Shown: piece after piece, positions 1-8,485 of the stretch
Numbering within the stretch: the stretch's first letter is position 1
How the letters are laid out: each line of letters starts with the position of its first letter
Origin: Phocaeicola faecalis
GTDB taxonomy: Bacteria > Bacteroidota > Bacteroidia > Bacteroidales > Bacteroidaceae
Reading direction: 5' to 3'
Assembly: GCF_021730445.1 (NCBI RefSeq)
Contig: NZ_JADNRM010000004.1
Span: 49,521-113,520 of the forward strand
Length of the DNA stretch: 64,000 nt
Notes under the pieces: generated by a model
Database searches by the model: none
Told to the model about the DNA's origin: nothing
The model's input: only the letters and a program-made list of their open reading frames with translations
Position numbers and translations under genes: made by a program

Positions 1-1107
1 TTTATCAAATCCTTCACCATCGGGCTCACCTCACAGAATGGATGGTATACTTCGTGGTATTGCACACCGGCACTGATGAAAGACTTGGTGCTTCCGTCTC
101 CTTATATAGAAACGGCTACATCGGCTACGGCAGTTTCGGTCGCTGTGCTTGCCACGCCCGATGAATCTGCGCGTGCCAGTGTGGACTTTCGTTATACGGA
201 TGCCATGTTTTGGAAAGTGTATGAATTTGACTTTATAGACGGACGTCCCTTTGCAGATACAGACCTGCAGGATGACGGCAGTGAGGCCATTGTCATATCT
301 GCCGGCGTAGCACGGCGCCTGTTTGGTACGGAGCATGTTGCCGGTCGTTCGGTTTTGATGAACCGTCATTTCAAACGTATAGTGGGGGTGGTGCGTAATC
401 CTTCGTTGACGGCTATCCATGCTTATGCACAACTATGGTGTATGTATCCGGCAAATTTGTTACAGACTCCTAAAGAGGCGGGTGAATATGCAGGCGACTT
501 CGAAATAAGTATTCTTGCCCGCAATGCGAAAGATTTTCAATCGATTTATGATGATATTCATAACCGGAAAGCACAAATGAATACTTCTCTTGCCGATTAT
601 GAATTGAATATATACAATCAGCCTGACGATTCGATGACGGCACGCAACCGTATATTCCCTGATCCTGACATGAAAGGAATGTATTGGCAATATGGCATTG
701 TCCTGTTTATTATTTTGTTGGTTCCGGCATTGAATCTTTGCGGTTTGTCGGGCAGCCGTATGCAGCAACGGATGAGTGAGTTGGGAGTGAGAAAGGCGTA
801 TGGAAGCACTCGTATGATGTTGGTGCGGCGCATACTGGATGAAAACCTGATATTGACGATATTGGGTGGAATTGTAGGATTTGCTTTCAGTTATGGGGCG
901 GTGTATCTGTTGCGGGGGTGGATATTCTCTACCTTCTGGACGGTATATTCTCATGGGGAAATGACACTTCCGGTTTCTTCTTTGTTCAGCCCGGCCGTTT
1001 TTGCTTATGCTTTGCTGTTCTGTTTGCTGATGAACCTGCTCAGTGCCGGTATCCCGGCATGGTATGCTTCCCGAAAACCCATTGTTGTTTCTTTAAACGA
1101 TAATTAG
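1..1107 (+). CDS. FtsX/MacB-type ABC transporter permease, 5' truncated (pair 1, type A)
   Basis: The reading frame is open from base 1, so the first ATG at 76 is internal and the gene starts outside the window. By alignment to the complete paralogues here (418-424 aa) about 50-60 N-terminal residues are missing, including the first membrane segment. What remains is a MacB-like periplasmic domain followed by three C-terminal hydrophobic segments (from about residue 210 of the ATG-numbered part) typical of FtsX permeases, with the family motif LGVRKAYGSTR between the first two. It ends 4 bp before the next permease, so the two are probably translated together. The family moves substrates or transmits mechanical signals across the inner membrane with a MacB-like ATPase. 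No ATPase is in the window; it may lie upstream. Family call firm, substrate unknown. Confidence 0.9.
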   Translation, partial: FIKSFTIGLTSQNGWYTSWYCTPALMKDLVLPSPYIETATSATAVSVAVLATPDESARASVDFRYTDAMFWKVYEFDFIDGRPFADTDLQDDGSEAIVISAGVARRLFGTEHVAGRSVLMNRHFKRIVGVVRNPSLTAIHAYAQLWCMYPANLLQTPKEAGEYAGDFEISILARNAKDFQSIYDDIHNRKAQMNTSLADYELNIYNQPDDSMTARNRIFPDPDMKGMYWQYGIVLFIILLVPALNLCGLSGSRMQQRMSELGVRKAYGSTRMMLVRRILDENLILTILGGIVGFAFSYGAVYLLRGWIFSTFWTVYSHGEMTLPVSSLFSPAVFAYALLFCLLMNLLSAGIPAWYASRKPIVVSLNDN

Positions 1108-1111
1108 CTTT

Positions 1112-2371
1112 ATGAGATTTATTTATCACAATTTGAAGATGTTGATGAACCGGGCACGTAACAATGGTTGGGTGTTGGGCGAGCTTTTTGTGGTGTTCAT
1201 AGTCCTGTGGTTTTTGTGTGATTCCATTGGGTGTTTCACTTATACGTTTACTCGTCCGCTTGGGTTCGATTATAGCCATGTGTATGAGTTGCAATTGGAT
1301 GCCGGAGGTGAGGAACGTGATACCACGCACTCTTATATAGAGAAAGTATTGATGGTTCGTGACCGTCTTCGCCGGATGGACAGAGTGGTGGAAGCGGTAG
1401 GTTTGCACTATAGTTCCGATCCGATGGGAGCTTCCAATCGTTGGAGTGCTTTTTTCTGTAATGATTCGACTTCGGTGTCTGTACGTTACGCCATGATGGA
1501 CAATGATATGATGAAGGTCTTCCGTTTCCGTCCGGAGCCCGGGCAACCTGACTTTGCTTCGATGCCTGTGTCGGATTCTTATGGTATGGTTACCCGTATG
1601 CTGATTCATTGGATGCAGCAGCGTAATCCGGCCTTTACCAGAGATTCCATTCTCCGTACCGGCAAAGACGACGAGCGCGGCATACGCATCTATTCCGTGT
1701 TGGATGATTTCCGTCCGGGACGATTTGAAAAATCACAAGGTTGGTTTATCAAACGTATTGATGACAATCTCATTACTACGATAAATATGCCGCTTACGGT
1801 GACGATACGTGTGCTTCCCGAAGCGGACAGAAGTGACTTCCCGGCTTATTTTTTGAAAGAGATAGCTCCTGCCATTGAGGTGGATAATGTAATGGTGATG
1901 AATCTGGTGCCCTATGAAAAGATTGTGGACAGCCATGAATCTGATGGCAGCCGTGACCGTTTGCAGACCCATTCTTTTGTGGCGCTCTTCCTGTTGGTGA
2001 ATGTTTTTATGGGCATTGTCGGTACGTTTTGGTATCGCACTCGCCGGCGCCGTAGTGAAATAGCTTTACGCATGAGTATGGGAAGCTGTCGCAGACAAGT
2101 GAGGCGGTTGCTGCTGGGCGAAGGGCTTATCTTGTTGACGGTTGTTGCAATTCCTGCTACTATTGTATGCCTGAATGTGGCATTGGTGGAACCTTCTGTC
2201 GGCAATAGTCCGTTGATAGCCGTATGGCCGGTAGAATGGAGTACATTCCGGTTTGTGGCAGGCATTAGCGTTACCTGGTTATTGATGGCGCTAATGATTG
2301 TTTTCGGCATTTGGATGCCTGCTACACAAGCTATGAAGATTCAGCCTGCCGAAGCGTTGCATGAGGAATAA
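1112..2371 (+). CDS. FtsX/MacB-type ABC transporter permease (pair 1, type B)
   Basis: This 419-aa permease has an N-terminal membrane segment (about 22-45), a large extracytoplasmic domain and three C-terminal membrane segments. The FtsX motif is IALRMSMGS. It ends with the type-B signature PATQAMKIQPAEALHEE, which is the cytoplasmic tail seen in MacB/LolC-like permeases. It starts 4 bp after the preceding type-A permease. Type-B proteins here share a C-terminal IQPAEALH tail, whereas type-A proteins end in motifs such as IVDSLNEKL. The alternation A-B-A-B-A-B suggests heterodimeric permease pairs, which is inference. There is no ATPase domain. Confidence 0.9.
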   Translation: MRFIYHNLKMLMNRARNNGWVLGELFVVFIVLWFLCDSIGCFTYTFTRPLGFDYSHVYELQLDAGGEERDTTHSYIEKVLMVRDRLRRMDRVVEAVGLHYSSDPMGASNRWSAFFCNDSTSVSVRYAMMDNDMMKVFRFRPEPGQPDFASMPVSDSYGMVTRMLIHWMQQRNPAFTRDSILRTGKDDERGIRIYSVLDDFRPGRFEKSQGWFIKRIDDNLITTINMPLTVTIRVLPEADRSDFPAYFLKEIAPAIEVDNVMVMNLVPYEKIVDSHESDGSRDRLQTHSFVALFLLVNVFMGIVGTFWYRTRRRRSEIALRMSMGSCRRQVRRLLLGEGLILLTVVAIPATIVCLNVALVEPSVGNSPLIAVWPVEWSTFRFVAGISVTWLLMALMIVFGIWMPATQAMKIQPAEALHEE

Positions 2372-2412
2372 GAATATATATAGATACAATGATGAAATAA
2401 ATTTTAGTGTAA

Positions 2413-3687
2413 ATGAAGAAGATAATACAACAAGCCTTTTTTCAGTTGCGTAATCAGCCCTTGCTCAGTGTGATAACCATTTTGGGTACCGCACTTGCCA
2501 TCGCCTTGATTATGGTGATACTGATAGTATATCAGGCAAAGACGGCAGATTATGCCCCTGAAGTGAACCGTTCCCGTTCGCTTTACGTCAAGTGGGAACG
2601 TACTGTCTATGATAAAAAAGACCCCAACAGTGCGGGGCACTCTCGTCCTTCATTGTGGCTGGTAAAGGAGATATTCTATCCCTTGACTACTCCGGAAGCG
2701 GTTACCGCCACTTACGAGGGAGGAGAGGTTCTTGTGGGTACCATCGGTTCCGATGAAGAAATGAATACTCCGCTTATGTTGACCGATGCCGCTTTCTGGA
2801 AAGTATATCAATTTCGTTTCTTGGCGGGCAAGCCTTTTACTGAAGCCGATTTCCAATCGGGATTGAAGCAGGCAGTCATTGCCAAGAGTGTGGCACGCCG
2901 GCTTTTCGGAGGGGTGGAGAATGCCATAGGAAAAGATATTCTGGTTAACTTTGCCACCTATACAGTATGTGGTGTGGTGGATGACGTGAATCGTTTTTGT
3001 GAGTTTACCTGGAGCGAAGTATATGCGCCCTACACCTCTAATGCTGTGGCTAACGAGGCGGAGGCGGGGCAGACCAGCGGCAATAATGTCATTACCATCC
3101 TTGCCCGTTCCACCGACGACTTTGATGCTATCCGCAATGAAGTGGCTCGTAGCGTGGCGCAGATAAACACGACCTTGGGTGATATGGAATTGCAATTGAT
3201 GGGGCAGCCCGATAATTTCCGTATGCAGCTCAATCGTAAGTTTGCCAATCAATACGAGAACCTGAATGCCAATTTCTGGAAGTATGGTATTATGATACTG
3301 ATTATTCTTTTGGTTCCTGCCATCAATTTGAGTGGGCTGACCAATACCCGTATGCGCCGCCGTTTGGAAGAACTGGGCATCCGCAAGGCTTTTGGTGCGA
3401 CTCGCAATGAACTGGTATGGCAAGTATTGAACGAAAATCTGGTACTGACCGTTATGGGCGGACTGTTAGGATTGGCATTATCCTATCTGTTCTTGTGGCT
3501 GATGAGTGACTGGTTGCTACAGACGGTATGGGGAGCCACCGCTACGATGAACGTTTCCATGATAAGCCCCCTGATATTTCTTGTTGCATTTGGCTTTTGC
3601 CTGATACTCAATATGTTTTCGGCCTATGTGCCTGCATGGAGAGTGGCGCATACTCCAATTGTAGATTCGTTGAACGAAAAACTCTGA
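2413..3687 (+). CDS. FtsX/MacB-type ABC transporter permease (pair 2, type A)
   Basis: A complete type-A permease of 424 aa, with start MKKIIQQAFFQLRNQPLLS. The N-terminal membrane segment (about 18-40) is followed by a MacB-like periplasmic domain and three membrane segments from about residue 290. The conserved FtsX motif is ELGIRKAFGATR. It lies 41 bp after the previous gene and 4 bp before its type-B partner. It is the best full-length guide for the truncated first gene. Likely an inner-membrane component of an ABC export or envelope-signalling complex; partner ATPase and substrate cannot be inferred. Confidence 0.91.
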   Translation: MKKIIQQAFFQLRNQPLLSVITILGTALAIALIMVILIVYQAKTADYAPEVNRSRSLYVKWERTVYDKKDPNSAGHSRPSLWLVKEIFYPLTTPEAVTATYEGGEVLVGTIGSDEEMNTPLMLTDAAFWKVYQFRFLAGKPFTEADFQSGLKQAVIAKSVARRLFGGVENAIGKDILVNFATYTVCGVVDDVNRFCEFTWSEVYAPYTSNAVANEAEAGQTSGNNVITILARSTDDFDAIRNEVARSVAQINTTLGDMELQLMGQPDNFRMQLNRKFANQYENLNANFWKYGIMILIILLVPAINLSGLTNTRMRRRLEELGIRKAFGATRNELVWQVLNENLVLTVMGGLLGLALSYLFLWLMSDWLLQTVWGATATMNVSMISPLIFLVAFGFCLILNMFSAYVPAWRVAHTPIVDSLNEKL

Positions 3688-3691
3688 AACC

Positions 3692-4972
3692 ATGCTGATA
3701 CATATATTAAAGATTATAAAGAACAACCTTCGCGCCAATTTGCTTTTGGTGGCTGGAATATTTGTGATTGCCACTTCTTTGTGGTATGCCGTAGACTATG
3801 TATATGCTGTGGCGGTCAACGGACAGAAATCTCTCGGCTTTGAATGGGAGAATGTTTATTATATACAAGTGGGTGTGTTGCCTCAAGAAAGTTTGGAACG
3901 TGATACGGCCAGCCGTTCTCCCGAGACGATGACCGGTGAATATCTGGAATTCTGCAGTCGCTTGCGGCGCCATCCTGCAGTGAAGGATTTGTGCTATACC
4001 CGTATGCATTTCCATTATGTGTGGAAGAATGGGACTCAGACTGTCTTTCGTGATACTTTGCAGGCAAGTGCTTATACGCGCATGGTCAGTCCCGGTTATT
4101 TCGCCGTGTTCGGGGTGAAGGGGGCAGACGGATGCTCTCCCGAAGAACTTTCGAAACGTGCCCGCCCCGAAGAAATGGTGATGACGGACAATCTTGCACG
4201 TTACCTGATAAGTGGAAAAGGAAGAAAGGAATATACGCCCCGCAAAGGTGTGGAAATGGTAGGCAAGCTCGTGAGCTTCAATAAGGATGGAAGCGATTCT
4301 GTCCGGGTATCTGCTGTTTGCGAAAATCAGAAATACAACGAATATACTTCGCAACAAGCGGCATTTTATTATGTCCGTAATGATGGATTTAAATGTACGT
4401 ATGCCAGTATTCCTTATCAGGACTTGTTCATTCGCGTAAAGGCGGATGCCGACCGCCCCGGCTTTGTAGAGTCTTTCCGCAAGGAGATGAAGAAGCAGCT
4501 TCGGGTGGGCAATCTCTATTTGGCGGATATGCGTCCGATGAGCCAGTTCCGCAATGAACAATTGTCGGATTACCGCAGCGAACTTTATACTTATCTGGCT
4601 ATTGCCGGTTTCTTCTTGATTAATGCATTCTTGGCGGTACTTGGCACTTTCTGGTTCCGTACCCAACACCGTCGGGAGGAACTTGCCATCCGACTCACTT
4701 CGGGAGCTACGCCTCGTAGTCTTATGGGGCTATTGATGGGAGAGGGCATCTTGTTGGTTACCTTTGCTTATATTCCGGCATTGTTCGTTGCCTATAATCT
4801 GGGTGTTTCCGATTTGGTAAACACGTGGCCGGTGGAATGGAGTATCGGGCGTTTTGTTATCGGAGGAATACTCACTTATCTGCTTTTGTTGTTGGTAGTG
4901 GTGTTCAGTATTTGGTTCCCGGCTCGTCAGGCTATGCAGATTCAGCCGGCCGAGGCGTTGCATGGGGAATAA
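3692..4972 (+). CDS. FtsX/MacB-type ABC transporter permease (pair 2, type B)
   Basis: A 426-aa type-B permease with N-terminal membrane segment (about 15-35), periplasmic domain and three C-terminal segments. The motif ELAIRLTSGAT sits in the FtsX domain. Its last 66 bp, including the stop codon, are identical to the 3' end of the third type-B gene although the proteins are otherwise well diverged. That is best explained by gene conversion or recombination between paralogues. It starts 4 bp after the type-A gene. Confidence 0.9.
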   Translation: MLIHILKIIKNNLRANLLLVAGIFVIATSLWYAVDYVYAVAVNGQKSLGFEWENVYYIQVGVLPQESLERDTASRSPETMTGEYLEFCSRLRRHPAVKDLCYTRMHFHYVWKNGTQTVFRDTLQASAYTRMVSPGYFAVFGVKGADGCSPEELSKRARPEEMVMTDNLARYLISGKGRKEYTPRKGVEMVGKLVSFNKDGSDSVRVSAVCENQKYNEYTSQQAAFYYVRNDGFKCTYASIPYQDLFIRVKADADRPGFVESFRKEMKKQLRVGNLYLADMRPMSQFRNEQLSDYRSELYTYLAIAGFFLINAFLAVLGTFWFRTQHRREELAIRLTSGATPRSLMGLLMGEGILLVTFAYIPALFVAYNLGVSDLVNTWPVEWSIGRFVIGGILTYLLLLLVVVFSIWFPARQAMQIQPAEALHGE

Positions 4973-4993
4973 GTATAAAAAACAACAGGATTG

Positions 4994-6250
4994 ATGAAAC
5001 AGTTATTAACACAAGCATTGCATTTGATGCGGCAAAATCCGTTTCACACGGTTATCAGCATTATGGGAACGGCTGTGACCATTGCTTTTATTATGGCAGT
5101 GGTGATGATTTATGATTTCCGGACAGCAGACATCTCGCCTGAAAACTCTCGTAGCTGTATGGTTTATACAGGAAGAGGGATGACCTATCGCAAAGCGGAC
5201 CATACCAATATAAGCTCAGGGATGGGGCGCAAGGCATTTGAGGTGCTGTTTGACAGCCTGCCCGGAGTAAAAGAGGTGACCTGGTATCGGGGTGTGTCAA
5301 AGACACCTTGCAGCATGGCTGCTTCCAATGAAACCTTTCATTGTTTTGTGCGACCGGTAGCCTCCAATTGGTTTAAATTCTTTGATTATGAATTTGTATC
5401 CGGCCGGGCATTTACGAAAGAAGAATACGATGCACGCCGTAGGGTAAGTGTGATTACCGAGCGGATGGCATTGCAATTGTTTGGGACAGTGGATGTGATT
5501 GGCCGAGAGTTCTTGTGTAATTTCGTTTCTGCTAAAGTGGTGGGTGTAATCAGAAATGTGAGTGCTATTTTTCAGACTGCTTATGCGGATATTTTTATCC
5601 CCTTTTCATTAGAGGACGAAGAGTTATATTCTTCGTGGACAGGTGGCTTGGGAGGGATTCGTTTAGGCTTGCTGAAATTGGAGCCAGGCATCACTCCCGA
5701 TGATATCCGTGTAGAAGTGCAACGCAGGCAAGACCGTTTGAATAGTGCTGCCTTCGAGTATGCTTTTGAGATGAAAGAACTCTATACGCATACAGAATAT
5801 ACTTTCTTTCGTGGAAAGGATATCAGTGCATCGTTGGTTTACGGTCTGTTGATAATAATATTGCTCATTGTTCCTGCCATTAACATTTCGGGCATGATGC
5901 ATGCACAGATGCAGGAGCGTGTCACTGAATTTGCCGTTCGTAAGGCGTATGGTGCATCGCGTGTTTCTATAATGGGACGTTTGTTTGCCGAAAATATGTT
6001 GACAGCTATTGTGGGTGGTATTTTGGGGTATGTACTTTCTTGTTGTATGGTGTGGATAGGGCGTGTATGGTTATTCGGAAGCGGTGATGTGGAATTGTCA
6101 GGCATCAGTCTGGAGGGCGGCTTGCTGCTTCGTCCCAATTTGTTTGCATTGGTATTCGGTATATGTGTTTTGTTTAATATGCTGTCGGTATTGTTGCCTG
6201 CCTGGATTACTACCCGGCGGAATATAGCAGTGGCTATCAAAGGAGAATAG
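4994..6250 (+). CDS. FtsX/MacB-type ABC transporter permease (pair 3, type A)
   Basis: A 418-aa type-A permease. I take ATG 4994 as start: it follows an AGGA ribosome-binding sequence and matches the start MK-Q-L of the paralogues. An in-frame TTG lies just before it. The layout is one N-terminal and three C-terminal membrane segments around a MacB-like periplasmic domain, with FtsX motif EFAVRKAYGASR. It is 20 bp after pair 2 and 12 bp before its type-B partner. Confidence 0.9.
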   Translation: MKQLLTQALHLMRQNPFHTVISIMGTAVTIAFIMAVVMIYDFRTADISPENSRSCMVYTGRGMTYRKADHTNISSGMGRKAFEVLFDSLPGVKEVTWYRGVSKTPCSMAASNETFHCFVRPVASNWFKFFDYEFVSGRAFTKEEYDARRRVSVITERMALQLFGTVDVIGREFLCNFVSAKVVGVIRNVSAIFQTAYADIFIPFSLEDEELYSSWTGGLGGIRLGLLKLEPGITPDDIRVEVQRRQDRLNSAAFEYAFEMKELYTHTEYTFFRGKDISASLVYGLLIIILLIVPAINISGMMHAQMQERVTEFAVRKAYGASRVSIMGRLFAENMLTAIVGGILGYVLSCCMVWIGRVWLFGSGDVELSGISLEGGLLLRPNLFALVFGICVLFNMLSVLLPAWITTRRNIAVAIKGE

Positions 6251-6262
6251 GAAGGAGGAAAT

Positions 6263-7507
6263 ATGATAAAAAGTTTATTTAGACAGATATGGAATCAGCG
6301 TTACTCCAATGCTTGGGTATGGATGGAATTGATGGTGGTACTTGTGTTGTTGTGGTATGGAGTGGATTTGGTCTATAATTACGAGGCGGCAGCTATTCAG
6401 CCCAAAGGATATGATACTGAAAACGTATTCGATGTTGAGTTGGGCATAAAATCTGAATTACAAAATGATTCTGTGCTGATGAGTCGCTCATCGGCATATT
6501 TGGAACAGATTTACAAGTTGATTCAGGAATATAGGGGAGTGGAGGAAGCGTGCTTTTATTATGGTACAATTCCTTATTCCAAACATACCATGCATGAAGG
6601 TTACGCCCCCCATTCGGATTCCACTCATTTGGTAAATTGTTATATTCGATATGTTAGCCCGACTTATTTTAAAGTTTTTCGTTTGAAACCATCGGCCGGT
6701 ACTTTTGAGGAAACTCGTTGGCGTGAAGGCGAATACCCGATACCTGTAATGATGAGTGTTACGCTAAGCGACTCATTGTTTGGCGATAGGGGCTGCATTG
6801 GAGCGACTTGTTTTAATCCTTATTTTCTCCAAAGTCAATATCCTGTAACCAATTATAAAGTAATGACTGTGTTGCCGGCTCATAAGACAGATGATTATGA
6901 GAGATACAAGCCTTTTATTTACTTGCCTAGTTCTACTTTAACTTCTTGGCATCATATAGCAGTACGTGTTTCATCCGATGCCACAGTTGGTTTTAAAGAA
7001 CGTTTTATGAAGGAAATGCAGGTGAAGCTGGCCATTGGGCCTTATTATTTGTATGACATGAACTCGTATGCGGATATGAAAGAGGCTTTTGATATTGAGG
7101 AAGGAACAGTGAACTATTTGAATACTGCTTATGCTGTTATTGTATTCTTTATATTCAATGTCTTTTTGGGAATGTTGGGTACATTTTGGTTTCGCACAAG
7201 GAAACGTGCAGGGGAGATTGCTTTACGTATGGCAATGGGAAGCAGCAGAATAGGCGTATTTATATATTATTCGCTGGAAGGAATTCTACTTTTGTTATCA
7301 GCGGCGGTTCCGGCTGTGGTTATCTGCATTCATATGCAGTTGGCTGATTTAAATGTACATACATTGATGGATGCCACTTCAGGGCGGTTTGTTTTCTGTT
7401 TCTTGGTGGCCTTACTGTTATTAGTGGTTATTATCTTATTAGGTATTTGGTTCCCGGCTCGTCAGGCTATGCAGATTCAGCCGGCCGAGGCGTTGCATGG
7501 GGAATAA
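6263..7507 (+). CDS. FtsX/MacB-type ABC transporter permease (pair 3, type B)
   Basis: A 414-aa type-B permease preceded by GGAGGAA, a strong ribosome-binding site by Bacteroides standards. It has the same four-segment layout and the motif IALRMAMGSSR. Its 3' end, 7443-7508, is identical to 4908-4973 of the second type-B gene. It is the last permease of the array and is followed by a strong terminator-like hairpin at 7688-7729. Substrate unknown. Confidence 0.9.
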   Translation: MIKSLFRQIWNQRYSNAWVWMELMVVLVLLWYGVDLVYNYEAAAIQPKGYDTENVFDVELGIKSELQNDSVLMSRSSAYLEQIYKLIQEYRGVEEACFYYGTIPYSKHTMHEGYAPHSDSTHLVNCYIRYVSPTYFKVFRLKPSAGTFEETRWREGEYPIPVMMSVTLSDSLFGDRGCIGATCFNPYFLQSQYPVTNYKVMTVLPAHKTDDYERYKPFIYLPSSTLTSWHHIAVRVSSDATVGFKERFMKEMQVKLAIGPYYLYDMNSYADMKEAFDIEEGTVNYLNTAYAVIVFFIFNVFLGMLGTFWFRTRKRAGEIALRMAMGSSRIGVFIYYSLEGILLLLSAAVPAVVICIHMQLADLNVHTLMDATSGRFVFCFLVALLLLVVIILLGIWFPARQAMQIQPAEALHGE

Positions 7508-7508
7508 G
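7443..7508 (+). repeat. 66-bp block identical to 4908-4973 (paralogue 3' ends)
   Basis: Base-by-base comparison shows 66 identical bases shared by the ends of the pair-2 and pair-3 type-B permease genes, while the first type-B gene differs at many of these positions. The block encodes the tail FPARQAMQIQPAEALHGE and the stop codon. Identity stops sharply on both sides, which points to gene conversion rather than selection on the protein alone. Confidence 0.9.
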
Positions 7509-7532
7509 AGTATGAAAGGAAAGTTGATAAAA

Positions 7533-7663
7533 GTTGCTTTCACGCATTGCACCCATTGAATCCCTTTGTTTATCGGTGTTTGATGTGAAAGGAAGCGGTG
7601 AAGGTTGCTTTCACACGGGAATCCCCATGAATAGGAGGTTTGAGCACCGTTATGTGTGAAAGG
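7533..7663. repeat. Two tandem spacer units bounded by GTTGCTTTCAC and GTGAAAGG
   Basis: In the non-coding spacer after the permeases, GTTGCTTTCAC occurs at 7533 and 7604, and GTGAAAGG at 7585 and 7656. Each pair can form a short CTTTCAC/GTGAAAG stem, giving two successive units with 71-bp periodicity. Unit interiors are only weakly alike. I see no open reading frame of meaningful size. Function unknown; it may be a relic duplication or a structured 3' UTR. Confidence 0.55.
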
Positions 7664-7687
7664 AGATTTCATCAGTTCTCTTTTCCT

Positions 7688-7729
7688 AAAAAGACCTTGT
7701 TCTTTTCGAAAAGCTTCAAGGTCTTTTTT
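7688..7729 (+). terminator. Strong terminator-like hairpin after the permease array
   Basis: AAAAAGACCTTG (7688-7699) pairs perfectly with CAAGGTCTTTTT (7717-7728), and the loop itself contains the palindrome CTTTTCGAAAAG (7702-7713). A T run follows. This fits an intrinsic terminator, and the A-rich left arm would let it work in both directions. Confidence 0.75.
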
Positions 7730-7780
7730 GAAAGCTTCAAGGTCTTTTTTTAAAAGGCCTAGGTCTTTTTTCTAAAAGAC
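7711..7780 (+). repeat. Three direct copies of the terminator right arm
   Basis: After the hairpin the motif AGGTCTTTTTT is repeated near 7719, 7740 and 7761, about 21 bp apart. The first two are preceded by AAGCTTCA and the third is degenerate (GGCCT). This looks like tandem duplication of the terminator's 3' half. The rest of 7664-7833 shows no gene. Confidence 0.6.
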
Positions 7781-7833
7781 AAACACAATGATGTACTGAT
7801 GGTATATTATTAATCATTTTATATAAATATGTA

Positions 7834-8325
7834 ATGAAAAGAAAACTATTTTTTATTTGTCTCCTATCTGTAGTGTGTATCGTAGGTATGGCTCAAGATA
7901 TTACTAGATTTTATTTTGCCGGCTATAGGGTTGTGGTTATACCATCTGAAGAATTCCGTATCGATATCAAACACCCGGAATTGGGAGAAAAGAAGATAAA
8001 GGGAAATACATTGAGTCTGAAGTTGATAGATGCGGAAGGAAAAATGCCCAAGGATACTGTCATCGTGTATACCAATGCTATTCGAGAGATAAGGATGGAC
8101 TATTCGGTGTTGGCCATGGAGAAGGCATTCACGGTTGATTCACTGAATATAACTTTGGGTTCTTCGCATGGAGCAATTGCAGTCGATGCCAATTTTTTAA
8201 ATATCAGCTTGAATGCCGCAAGTAATTTGGTTGTAGCGGGAAAATGCAAGAAATTAAGAACCCGGACTAATGGTAAAGGTAATGCGCTTAACTTGGATTC
8301 CTTTCTTGTCGAATCAAGAGAGTAG
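7834..8325 (+). CDS. Small exported protein, possibly a partial GIN/DUF2807-like domain
   Basis: This 163-aa protein has a clear signal peptide (MKRKLFFICLLSVVCIVGMA, cleavage near residue 20). The mature part is rich in short hydrophobic beta-type repeats; its C-terminal half (ITLGSSHGAIAVDA, ISLNAASNLVVAG) resembles the right-handed beta-helix segments of DUF2807/GIN-domain proteins. It is shorter than typical members (over 200 aa), so it may be a reduced form or a different family. It lies alone between the permeases and tolC and ends in a clear terminator. I do not recognise a specific function. Confidence 0.7.
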   Translation: MKRKLFFICLLSVVCIVGMAQDITRFYFAGYRVVVIPSEEFRIDIKHPELGEKKIKGNTLSLKLIDAEGKMPKDTVIVYTNAIREIRMDYSVLAMEKAFTVDSLNITLGSSHGAIAVDANFLNISLNAASNLVVAGKCKKLRTRTNGKGNALNLDSFLVESRE

Positions 8326-8372
8326 TGTTAAGAGGCAATGACAAAGATAAATAATCAGCTGTTCGTATATGA

Positions 8373-8407
8373 ATAGAGTGTTCGATTTCGGACACTCTAT
8401 TTTTATA
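8373..8407 (+). terminator. Intrinsic terminator after the small exported protein
   Basis: ATAGAGTGTTCGA pairs with TCGGACACTCTAT (one wobble) across a minimal loop and is followed by TTTTTAT. It separates the 7834 gene from the tolC unit. Confidence 0.85.
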
Positions 8408-8438
8408 TTAACTCCTTATTATTCAATGATATAAACTT

Positions 8439-8455
8439 TTGGCATGCCATTTGTC
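8439..8455 (+). promoter_or_regulatory. Sigma54 (RpoN)-like -24/-12 promoter of tolC
   Basis: TTGGCATGCCATTTGTC matches the sigma54 consensus YTGGCACGrNNNTTGCW with correct spacing. The GG of the -24 element is intact, the CACG block has one change, and the -12 GC reads GT. It lies about 31 bp upstream of the tolC ATG (8486). The next gene but one encodes a sigma54-dependent activator, which supports the reading. A possible earlier ATG at 8444 falls inside this element and is therefore unlikely to be used. Confidence 0.6.
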
Positions 8456-8485
8456 TGTTCTCTTGCAAAAAAGAATCATAAGACA

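Noticed and set aside
3707..4669. Long antisense frame inside the second type-B permease
   Set aside because: It is a shadow of the real gene: no signal, domain or start context, and the sense frame has clear family motifs.
8444..8485. Earlier ATG for tolC
   Set aside because: It lies inside the sigma54-like promoter and adds a non-signal N terminus.
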